Assembly: GCA_964563135.1 (NCBI GenBank) | Contig: CAZLWV010000002.1 | Coordinates: 62,001-126,000 of the forward strand | Reading direction: 5' to 3' | DNA from: JAAYAY01 sp964563135 | Lineage (GTDB): Bacteria; Planctomycetota; Planctomycetia; Pirellulales; Thermoguttaceae | DNA length: 64,000 bases | In this document: positions 1 to 7,207 of the stretch, in pieces | Numbering within the stretch: position 1 is the first letter of the stretch | How the letters are laid out: every line of letters begins with the position of its first letter | Notes under the pieces: model-generated | Seen by the model: the letters and a program-made list of their open reading frames with translations, nothing else | Told to the model about the DNA's origin: nothing | Database searches by the model: none | Translations under genes and position numbers: made by a program

Positions 1-175
1 GACAATTCCGGCAATAATTGGGGATCCTTCGGGAAACAACCGCTGCTGCCCGATGGTGGCCATTCCGATCTGCCAAGAAGTCTTGCAGAGAAGGCCAGCC
101 GGTTGCGACTCGAAACCGTCCCAGGCGATCGATTCCATTCCCAGTAACCCGTTCCAGGGAGGGGACGAAGTGACC

Positions 176-2239
176 ATGCATCCGATGAGATACCGAAGTT
201 TCTGGACACTGCTGCTCCTGACGGCCCTGTGGACGCTCCAGGCCGTGCCGGCCCGGGCGCAACTGCGACTGGGGATTGGGGGCGGTTCGGCTGCCAAGCT
301 CAGGGTTTCCGCTCAGTACACCGAAGCCACTGCCAGTGCTCCCCGGCGACTGTTCGTGGTGGCGAGCATCGAGCCGGACTGGCACATCTACTCGATCACC
401 CAGACCGGGGAAGGGCCGATTGCATCGGCGATCAAGCTGGACGAGGGGCAAGGCGTGAAGCTTCTTGGGCCGTTTCAGGTGTATCCCGCCCCCGACAAAA
501 AAAAGGAAGAACTGTTCGACGGCCTGTTGGTCGAGACGCATCACGGCAAGGTAGTCTGGCACGCGCCGATCGAGTTGGCGCCGGGTGTCGACGCGGGGGC
601 CTTGAGAATCAGGGGAGAACTCTGGGCGCAGGCTTGCTCCGATACGGCGTGTATCGCGCCGCAGGGCTATCCGTTCCTAGCCACACCCGGCCCAGGGGAG
701 GAGGTCCCCGCGGAACAACTCCGCCTGCTCTCGCCGGCAGGCCCCGAGACGCCGGGGGGCCCTGCCCAGCGGTCACCGACGCCGCCATCGCCTGGTCCTC
801 CCGTGGAGCAACCCAGCGGTGCTGAGGTCCACGCGCCGGCGGCCCCGTCTCCTGGCCAAGGGGCCGAACGCAACTCGGAAGAGCCCAGGTGGTATCCCTA
901 CACGAACCTGGAGGACTTCGGCGCCATCGTGGGCACGAAGGGAATGATGTTCAGCGCCGACGAAGTGTCGGCCAATCTGAAGAAGAAACAGGAAAGCAGA
1001 TCACTGCCTTATGTCCTGCTGGGGGCTTTCGTTGGGGGCTTGATCCTGAACCTCATGCCTTGCGTGCTGCCGGTGATTGGCCTGAAAGTCCTGTCGTTCG
1101 TCACGCAGGCCGGCGAAAGCCGCGGTCGGGTGTTCATACTGAACGTGGTGTATTCGGCGGGCATCGTGGCCGTGTTTCTGCTCTTGGCGGGGCTGGCGGT
1201 CGGCCTGGGGCTAGGGTGGGGCCAACTCTTCACCTACGGCGCGTTCAACGTCGTCATGACGGCTGTCGTGTTTGCGATGGGGCTGAGTTTTCTTGGGTTA
1301 TGGGAGATTCCGATCCCCGGTTTTGTGGGATCGGGCAAGTCGGCGCGGATCCAGCAGCAGGAGGGGCTTGGGGCCGCCTTTCTCAAGGGCGTGATCACCA
1401 CCGTCCTGGCAACGCCGTGCACGGGACCCTTCATGGCCTCCGCGCTCACCTGGGCCGTGGCCCAGCCGCCGGGTATCGTGTTTGCCGTTTTCCTGGCCAT
1501 CGGCCTGGGGATGTCGAGCCCCTATCTGCTCATCGGGGCGTTTCCCGAGCTGATCCGCTTCCTCCCGAAGCCGGGGGCGTGGATGGACACGTTCAAGCAG
1601 ATCATGGGCTTCTTCCTGCTGGGAACGGTCGTCTTCCTGTTCAGTTTCCTCCACTGGCCCTACGTGGTGCCAACGATCGGCCTCCTGTTTGCCATCTGGG
1701 CTGGCCTGTGGTGGTTCAATCGCACGCCGCTGACGGCGCCGGCCGGCGACAAGTGGCGGGCATGGCTGGAGGCCTCGGCGCTGGTGGCGGTTGCCTGGCT
1801 GGTGCTGTTCCCCGGGCTCGATGGGATCCTTCCGGGGCGTCTGGGATTTCATGGACTCTACGAGGAAATGAACGATCGGTTCGTAACCCTCGTCGGCCAC
1901 AACAGGCCTGCCGGTGCCGCCGTTCCCAGCGAGCCGCGTACGGTGCTGGTCGATTTCACGGCCGATTGGTGCACGAGCTGCAAGGCGTTCGAGAAGGCCG
2001 TCCTCCAGGATCCCGAGGTCGTTGAAGCTTTCAGGAGGGACCGGGTTGTTCTGCTCAAGGCCGACAACACCGACGGAGATCCCGAGGTGAAGCGGTTTCT
2101 GCAGGTGCTCCTGAGCGACCAGGTACCGGTGATTGCCGTTTTCTCTCCCGACAATCCCAACGACCCGATCGTCTTTCTCGGCGGTTATACCAAGAAGGGC
2201 ATCCTCGACGCCCTGGACAAGGCCCGTCCGCGCGGGTAG
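176..2239 (+). CDS. dsbD: DsbD-like thiol:disulfide interchange protein (687 aa)
   Basis: This exported membrane protein probably carries electrons from cytoplasmic thioredoxin across the inner membrane to periplasmic thiol partners. A signal peptide (about residues 1-29) is followed by a DsbD/DsbC-type beta domain with a Cys pair (ACSDTACIAP), a Pro/Gly-rich linker, then a hydrophobic DsbD/CcdA block. The two membrane cysteines lie in MPCVLP (about residue 294) and ATPCTGPF (about 413). A C-terminal thioredoxin domain has the active site WCTSCK (about 597). The ATG at 176 is preferred over an in-frame ATG at 53 because GGAGGGG lies 11 nt upstream and the signal peptide starts there. The order of three domains and the cysteines fit the family. 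The physiological partner (cytochrome maturation or disulfide isomerisation) is not shown. Confidence 0.93.
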   Translation: MHPMRYRSFWTLLLLTALWTLQAVPARAQLRLGIGGGSAAKLRVSAQYTEATASAPRRLFVVASIEPDWHIYSITQTGEGPIASAIKLDEGQGVKLLGPFQVYPAPDKKKEELFDGLLVETHHGKVVWHAPIELAPGVDAGALRIRGELWAQACSDTACIAPQGYPFLATPGPGEEVPAEQLRLLSPAGPETPGGPAQRSPTPPSPGPPVEQPSGAEVHAPAAPSPGQGAERNSEEPRWYPYTNLEDFGAIVGTKGMMFSADEVSANLKKKQESRSLPYVLLGAFVGGLILNLMPCVLPVIGLKVLSFVTQAGESRGRVFILNVVYSAGIVAVFLLLAGLAVGLGLGWGQLFTYGAFNVVMTAVVFAMGLSFLGLWEIPIPGFVGSGKSARIQQQEGLGAAFLKGVITTVLATPCTGPFMASALTWAVAQPPGIVFAVFLAIGLGMSSPYLLIGAFPELIRFLPKPGAWMDTFKQIMGFFLLGTVVFLFSFLHWPYVVPTIGLLFAIWAGLWWFNRTPLTAPAGDKWRAWLEASALVAVAWLVLFPGLDGILPGRLGFHGLYEEMNDRFVTLVGHNRPAGAAVPSEPRTVLVDFTADWCTSCKAFEKAVLQDPEVVEAFRRDRVVLLKADNTDGDPEVKRFLQVLLSDQVPVIAVFSPDNPNDPIVFLGGYTKKGILDALDKARPRG

Positions 2240-2253
2240 ATGCAGGCCGGTTG

Positions 2254-2285
2254 CCCAGACTGGGTTGCGTGATTCCCAGACTGGG
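2254..2285. repeat. Two direct copies of an 11-bp near-palindrome after dsbD
   Basis: CCCAGACTGGG occurs at 2254-2264 and again at 2275-2285, just after the dsbD stop. Each copy can fold on itself (CCCAG/CTGGG), and the copies can pair with each other. The region lies between convergent genes, so a 3'-end structure is plausible. There is no T-run, so it is not called a terminator. Confidence 0.5.
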
Positions 2286-2444
2286 CCCTCTCCCGGAAGC
2301 CGCCTCCTGAAGGGTGGTGGCGGAGGGCTGGATCTCCTGGAATCGTGCAAGTCTATTCAGGCTGGTCGAGCGGCACGCCGAATTGCAGCGAGGGAACGGC
2401 CTCCTTTTCAGTCGGCCTGCGGCATCCGTGGATCTGGTGCCGCT

Positions 2445-3350
2445 TCAGCGAGCCGGGCCGTCCTGCAGCTGGCGCTGAAAATGCCGGAACACCTCCTCCA
2501 TGGGCGTGAACCGGAATCCCGTGAACTGGAGGAACTTGGATGGATTGAGGGAGATGTCACCGGGACGCTCGTCGAGAAAACCGAATCGACGGGCCTCCAT
2601 CTCCACAATATTGCCGTAGTCGATGCGGAGGGTATGGAGAAACTCTGCCAGGAGTTCCCCGCGGGTATACGACCTTGGCTGGCAGAGGTTGAACAGTCCG
2701 GCCGCCTGCCGATCGAGGAGCGCCAGGAGTCCGGCCGTGATGTCGCCCTGGCAAGTCGGGCAGGTCCTCTGGTCGGAGATCGTCCGAATGGTTTCCTGTC
2801 TCTGGACCATCCGATACCAGTCGCCCAGGAGTCCGTTTTCGTGCGGGCTGGCCGAGAAGACCTTGCTGATGCGGACAATCAGTGCCTGCGGATACGTCTC
2901 CAGGATATGGGTCTCCATGGCGGCCTTCTGCCGGCCGTATTCGGTGTTGGGCGAGGGGGGATCCGTTTCCGAGTAGTGGCCCTTCTTCCCGTCGTAGACA
3001 TAGTCGGTGGAGAAGAACACAGGCCGGACATTCTTCTGGCTCAGCAGAGCCAGCAACCGGCGTGTGCCCTCGAGGTTGAGCCTTGCCGACCCGGCCGTGT
3101 CCTGTTTGCAGCGGTCGATATCGGCCACCGCGCTGAGGATGATCCCAAGGCCGAACGGGCTCAGATCGATATCTTTAAGCGGATCGGCTTCGGTCAGATC
3201 GCAGCGCACGAGCCCCGGCTGGGGATGGGTTGCATAGGTGCCCTGTACAGACCAGCCCTCTCTCTGCATTCGATCGATGAGAGCCCTTCCGATGTTGCCC
3301 GAAGCGCCGAACAGAATAGCGCTCTTGTTCGAATCGATCCCTTCGGTCAT
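2445..3350 (-). CDS. RmlD-like NAD(P)-dependent sugar-nucleotide reductase (301 aa)
   Basis: This is an extended short-chain dehydrogenase of the dTDP-4-dehydrorhamnose reductase (RmlD/SDR-e) type. The nucleotide-binding glycine motif GASGNIG is at residues 15-21. STDYVYDG (114-121) is the typical RmlD active-site strand, and the catalytic Tyr-x3-Lys is Y138/K142 (YGRQK). Length is normal for the family. An AAGGAC ribosome-binding site precedes the ATG. It stands alone, without rmlABC neighbours, so the true substrate may not be dTDP-rhamnose. Family-level assignment is firm; the exact reaction is inferred. Confidence 0.85.
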   Translation of the reverse strand: MTEGIDSNKSAILFGASGNIGRALIDRMQREGWSVQGTYATHPQPGLVRCDLTEADPLKDIDLSPFGLGIILSAVADIDRCKQDTAGSARLNLEGTRRLLALLSQKNVRPVFFSTDYVYDGKKGHYSETDPPSPNTEYGRQKAAMETHILETYPQALIVRISKVFSASPHENGLLGDWYRMVQRQETIRTISDQRTCPTCQGDITAGLLALLDRQAAGLFNLCQPRSYTRGELLAEFLHTLRIDYGNIVEMEARRFGFLDERPGDISLNPSKFLQFTGFRFTPMEEVFRHFQRQLQDGPAR

Positions 3351-3796
3351 AGTTCGAGTCCTTTATCGGCCAGCAGCCCGAGACCGGTCCGGTCGTTTGT
3401 CCTTCTTTTCGCCGTGCAATTCCCGCTCCCCCCGAGTCCGCATGGCCGGCACATGGGGATCTCGCTGCACGCATGGATCGTGCACGTGCGGCAGCGGGCA
3501 CTGGTCGATGTCTGCATGGAAAATGTTTCCGGCCAGCCAACAAGAGACCGCAAAGAGCCGGGCATCCGCCGGTCGCCCTCGTGCATGGACGGCACAGGCG
3601 TCAAATCAGGGGAATTTTTCTGACACCCCCATTGACGAAACCGAATCTTTCGTAATGATTAAAACCTCCACGACGCTACTGATTCCTGTCTTGGGTGGTA
3701 GCCGGCCTGATTCGAGACGGTCAGGTCTTCTTTCAGTCGTTGGCGTTGGCAGAAGGAATCTGTCGACGCGGTCCGCTTTTTTGGGGATTGATCTGG
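3351..3796. other. Divergent intergenic region with one copy of repeat family 1
   Basis: This stretch separates the RmlD-like gene (minus) from the BON protein (plus). It holds repeat copy 3531-3612. TTGACG at 3632-3637 followed by an A/T-rich stretch around 3653-3663 could be a promoter for the BON gene, but the spacing is imperfect. No convincing coding sequence was found. Confidence 0.6.
3531..3612. repeat. Dispersed intergenic repeat family 1, copy A
   Basis: This segment aligns with 23371-23437 and 52417-52495. Shared blocks are GGCCA-CCAAC, GACCGCA, AGCCGGG, CGCCCT, GAC-GCACAGG and GCGTCAA-TCAG in the same order. Read on the minus strand, copies give similar peptide strings (for example DACAV followed by GRP and RL), but none is a complete gene. 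All copies are intergenic. It could be a remnant of a mobile element or a transcribed structured element. Confidence 0.6.
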
Positions 3797-4027
3797 GTGA
3801 TTAGAACGCTATCGCTACGTGACAAAGCAGAGGCTCGAATTCGTGCGGCAACCTACGGCGCAGTGAAAGGAGCGGATTGCGAGTTTTCCGAAGGTGTCCT
3901 CGTGCTGCGAGGAAAGGTCCGCAATTTCTACGCGAAACAGTTGGCTCAAGAGGCAGTCGGCCAGCTACCGGGCGTAGTGGATATCATCAATCAGATCGAG
4001 GTGGTCTCCGCCGATCAGGGGTGCTGA
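3797..4027 (+). CDS. BON-domain protein (76 aa)
   Basis: This small protein is almost entirely one BON (bacterial OsmY and nodulation) domain, a fold usually thought to bind membranes or phospholipids. Diagnostic pieces are AEARIRAAT, then a central Gly-rich strand (VLVLRGKVRNFYAKQLAQEA) and VGQLPGVVDIINQIEV. I chose the GTG at 3797 because GGGGA lies nine bases upstream. An earlier in-frame GTG at 3695 would add 34 residues unlike the family. No signal peptide is visible with the chosen start. It converges on purM with only 28 bp between them. Confidence 0.75.
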   Translation: MIRTLSLRDKAEARIRAATYGAVKGADCEFSEGVLVLRGKVRNFYAKQLAQEAVGQLPGVVDIINQIEVVSADQGC

Positions 4028-4055
4028 TGCGGCAGGCAGCGCTCGACCAGTTTGC

Positions 4056-5120
4056 CTAGTCCGCCCAAGCAACACCTTTCTGGCCTTCTTCGACGCGCCC
4101 GATGGTCCAGTTCTCCAGTCCCATGTCGGCGAGCTGGTGGCGGATGCTTTCGGCGTAGTAGGAGCTGGTGATCAGCGCCATGCCTACGCCCATGTTGAAG
4201 ACCCGATCCATTTCGCTGCGCTCGATATCGCCGAGTCGCTGAAGCCAAGTGAAAACGGGCGGGATGGGCCAACTGCCGCGCTGGATGATGACGCGGGTCC
4301 CTTCGGGCACGATCCGTTCGATGTTCTCGTGCAACCCGCCGCCCGTAATATGCGCGATTCCATGGATCACCGACTTGACCCGATAGTGGGTCATTACAGC
4401 GCGCACCGGGCGTACGTAGATATGTGTGGGAACCAGCAGAGCGCGGCCGACGGTGGTTCCCAACTCCGGTACGTGGTCGGTTACCTTGAGTCCTGCGATG
4501 TCGAACACGACTCGGCGGACAAGGCTGAATCCGTTGGAATGGACACCACTGGAGGCAATTCCAATGACAACGTCTCCCGGCACGATGGCTGAACCGTCGA
4601 TCACGTCGGCCTTCTCAGCCGCCCCCACACAGAAACCGGCCATATCGTAGTCGTCGTCGCCGTATACGTCGGGGAGTATGGCTGTTTCCCCGCCGACCAA
4701 AGCGCAGTCGCTCTGAATGCATCCATCCGTAATCCCTTCAACGAGACTCTCCAAAAGAGGGGGGTTGTCTTTGGGCAGGGCGACGTAGTCCAGGAAGAAA
4801 AGGGGTTCTGCTCCGCAGCAGATGGCATCGTTGACACACATGGCCACCAGATCGATGCCAACGGTATTGTGGATCCCCATCGCGGAGGCAATCTTCAACT
4901 TTGTGCCCACTCCGTCGGTGCATGCGATCAGGACGGGTGATTTGTAGTGGCGGGCGAAGAGAGCTCCCGGGAAATCGAGCTGAAAGAGGCCCGCAAAACC
5001 CCCCTCCAACTTGATCACTCGGGGGGTATGCGTCCGCGAAATGAGCCGCGGCAACCGAGACATGGCGTCTTCGTACTTGTCCAAGTCCACGCCGGCGTCT
5101 TTGTAAGTTGCTTTCGCCAT
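4056..5120 (-). CDS. purM: Phosphoribosylformylglycinamidine cyclo-ligase (354 aa)
   Basis: PurM (AIR synthetase) closes the imidazole ring in purine biosynthesis, turning FGAM into AIR with ATP. The start MAKATYKDAGVD matches the family N-terminus. The ATP/substrate loop GTDGVGTKLKIAS and the AIR-synthase signatures (VGGETAILPD, GIASSGVHSNGFSL, HITGGGLHENIERI) are present. Upstream in-frame ATGs (to 5264) would add residues unlike the family; GGAAAGG lies just before the chosen ATG. The gene stands alone. A candidate promoter is at 5236-5264. Confidence 0.95.
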   Translation of the reverse strand: MAKATYKDAGVDLDKYEDAMSRLPRLISRTHTPRVIKLEGGFAGLFQLDFPGALFARHYKSPVLIACTDGVGTKLKIASAMGIHNTVGIDLVAMCVNDAICCGAEPLFFLDYVALPKDNPPLLESLVEGITDGCIQSDCALVGGETAILPDVYGDDDYDMAGFCVGAAEKADVIDGSAIVPGDVVIGIASSGVHSNGFSLVRRVVFDIAGLKVTDHVPELGTTVGRALLVPTHIYVRPVRAVMTHYRVKSVIHGIAHITGGGLHENIERIVPEGTRVIIQRGSWPIPPVFTWLQRLGDIERSEMDRVFNMGVGMALITSSYYAESIRHQLADMGLENWTIGRVEEGQKGVAWAD

Positions 5121-5235
5121 TGCCTTTCCGATCGCTTGTCGACAGTCCGCCCACGCAGGGCTCCACCCGGCTTGCCTGCCAGGACTGTGTCTGGATGTCC
5201 CAAAAGGGGCTTCGCCTACCATTTCAGAAGCACGT

Positions 5236-5264
5236 ATTTTAGAGAGAAGGCAACGGAAAACCAA
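5236..5264 (-). promoter_or_regulatory. Candidate sigma-70 promoter for purM
   Basis: On the minus strand TTGGTT (5264-5259) is followed after 17 bases by TAAAAT (5241-5236). Spacing is ideal; the -35 box is only a partial match. It lies about 115 nt upstream of the purM ATG. Confidence 0.45.
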
Positions 5265-5452
5265 CGGGTCCGAACCGTTCTGAGTCTGCTGAGAACGTGT
5301 GGCAGAAAAATACTTACCAGAAAACGCGAACTATCTTGCCGATCCGCCCGTAATGAAAGCTGTCGGACACGACAAGCACCTCCGTCAGCCTGCGGACCGC
5401 TCCCCCATCCGGCGGCTGTCGGCTCAAACCTCCTGTTGTGCAATCTCCCCCC

Positions 5453-5497
5453 AGCGGATGACGAGCCTCCCCCTTGTTCGTCATCCGCTTTCTTTTT
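5453..5497 (+). terminator. Strong Rho-independent terminator not attached to a known gene
   Basis: AGCGGATGACGA (5453-5464) and TCGTCATCCGCT (5478-5489) form a perfect 12-bp stem around a 13-nt loop, followed by a T-rich run (TTTCTTTTT, 5489-5497). The T-run gives plus-strand polarity. No plus-strand gene precedes it within the intergenic region, and it sits 180 nt before the cytochrome start. Confidence 0.8.
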
Positions 5498-5676
5498 GCG
5501 CGCTCTTCTGCCGGGTCGTCTGGATGATCCGCTTGCGGCTGCTTAGGATTCTGGTCTGCCGGCCTCGATTTCCCGCAATTGACACGCGGGAGCCGAATTG
5601 ACAGACTACTAAGCTCCACGAAAGCAGCCGTTTTCGTGTGGTCTATTCGGAACAACGTACGAAGGAGAGCTGGACG

Positions 5677-6438
5677 ATGTCGAAGAGACTGTTCCTCCTG
5701 GTGGTGGCCATCGCTGTGATCTCCGCCGCCGGTTGGTTGCAGGCGGCAGAGGTTCCCCAAACACCGGCGTTTTCCACCCTGGTACCGGTTACGGACCTGG
5801 TTGGCCAGGTGGAGTCCTATGTGAAGGAGCTGGAGGAATGCGTGGAGAACGAGGCAGATTTTGCCGACTATGCCGAGAAGATCCAGCGATGCGCCCACAG
5901 TCTGGCAGCAGTGGCGCTCGCCATGGGACTTCACGATGAACGGACCCCTTTGCAGAAGGCCGCTCCTGCCGTGATCAAGGCATGCCAGCAACTGTCGGTG
6001 GCAAAGGACTATGCTGCAGCCAAGGCGGGCGTCGACGGGGTGAAGGCCGCCCTGGCGGCTAGTGGTGATCCTGCTGCCCTCAAGTGGAGCAAGGTGGCCA
6101 GTCTCCGACCCCTGATGGTGGAGGTCCCCCTGATCAACATTCGCATGAAGCGTTACATACGGCGTTTCGAGAAAGGAGCCCCTCTTCTGGCCAGCGAGTC
6201 TGCGGCGATCGTTGCCATAAGCCAAGCGAGCCTGGCCAACGCCGACGAGACGGAGGCCCCTGACAAGGTGTCCGAGTGGCACAAGTACTGTGTTCAGATG
6301 CGCAACGCGGCCGGAGCACTCAACAAGGCGGCTCACACCAAGGATGAGCAGGCGGCCAATGCCGCGATGGAGGCTCTTCAGAAGAGTTGCGAGGATTGCC
6401 ACGCTGTCTTCCACAAGACGGCCACGACCACGGAGTGA
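5677..6438 (+). CDS. Exported class-II-like cytochrome c (253 aa)
   Basis: A signal peptide (about residues 1-25, MSKRLFLLVV start, AAE cleavage region) precedes a largely helical protein with a single haem-binding CxxCH near the C-terminus (CEDCHAVFHK). The C-terminal placement of the motif in a helical domain is the pattern of class II cytochromes (cytochrome c' type). The protein is longer than a typical cytochrome c' (about 130 aa after processing); the N-terminal half has no second CxxCH. AAGGAGAG lies eight bases before the ATG. Likely a periplasmic electron carrier or sensor; the partner is unknown. Confidence 0.75.
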   Translation: MSKRLFLLVVAIAVISAAGWLQAAEVPQTPAFSTLVPVTDLVGQVESYVKELEECVENEADFADYAEKIQRCAHSLAAVALAMGLHDERTPLQKAAPAVIKACQQLSVAKDYAAAKAGVDGVKAALAASGDPAALKWSKVASLRPLMVEVPLINIRMKRYIRRFEKGAPLLASESAAIVAISQASLANADETEAPDKVSEWHKYCVQMRNAAGALNKAAHTKDEQAANAAMEALQKSCEDCHAVFHKTATTTE

Positions 6439-7207
6439 CCAGGCACCGGCAAATCGCTTTCCGGCGGCACTGCAGAGGATGCTCGAGGGGGCTGCGTCGT
6501 AGCCACTGAAGTGGTGTCGGGGCGACCCGTGGTGGGTGATACGTTGCGCAGCGGTTGCTCAGGCTGCTGGTTCTGTGGGGTGCCGCATGGCCGCGGGGGC
6601 AGGGCGAACAGCCGGTCTGGTCCAGTTCGGGTCCTGCGCCGAGCCCCAGTCTGACGAGGAATGGGGGCTGTGGCGGCCTGCGCTGCGGATGCCGCAGGTG
6701 CTTGCGATTGCTGCGCGGGTGGCAGTTCTGCGCGGCGAATAGGCCCACTTCCAACGGTGCATCCGTTGCAGCCCGTCGCCGGAGATAGGCGATCCCTGCG
6801 ATCGGGCACAATGGGTTTAGGGAAACGGCCCCATGGTGGAGTTCAGAAAATTCGATTTGCGGAAACTTGGTTGAATTTGGGGCCGTATTCTGTTCGCAAG
6901 AGCTTCGGCCGATTCTTTTTGCGCCAATTCTTCCGTATCCCCGACGCGGTAGTCCGCGACTCGATTTATCCAGCGGGTGTGGTCGAAGTAAAGGATCTAG
7001 CCAGGACTACCGCGGGACCGGGCTGCACTCAGACGCTTCGTCTGGGGGAGCACACGTCTGATTCTTCGGGAGTTGCATGGGGTGGAGGACCGGTTCTCCC
7101 AGACCTGCAGACTGCCGAGATCGCCGCCCCAACTTGCGCGATATGCCCGGCCCGGCAACAGTTTCCTCGATTCGGTAACCGCTAGATTCCTATCTGTTTA
7201 ACGCACC
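6439..7207. other. 769-bp gap without a recognised gene; contains a long RNA-like stem
   Basis: Open frames here (for example 6661-7185) have no family resemblance and odd composition, so they are not called. The right half is less GC-rich. It holds an 11-bp perfect inverted repeat, CGCGGTAGTCC (6945-6955) and GGACTACCGCG (7004-7014), enclosing 48 nt, and a CAGACG-CTT-CGTCTG hairpin near 7030. A 5' leader of glgX or a separate RNA is possible. Confidence 0.5.

Larger units (their letters stand above)
5121..5676. other. Divergent intergenic region with a promoter, a terminator and possible small RNA
   Basis: This 556-bp region lies between purM (minus) and the cytochrome gene (plus). It holds a candidate purM promoter and a strong plus-strand terminator at 5453-5497. 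Several short hairpins lie between (AACGG/CCGTT near 5263-5279, TCTGC/GCAGA near 5285-5306). No coding sequence was recognised. A plus-strand transcript ending at the terminator is possible; see findings. Confidence 0.55.

Noticed and set aside
1298..2350. Long minus-strand open frame opposite dsbD (350 codons)
   Set aside because: It mirrors the high-GC dsbD gene, has no family motifs and high Arg/Pro content; a shadow frame.
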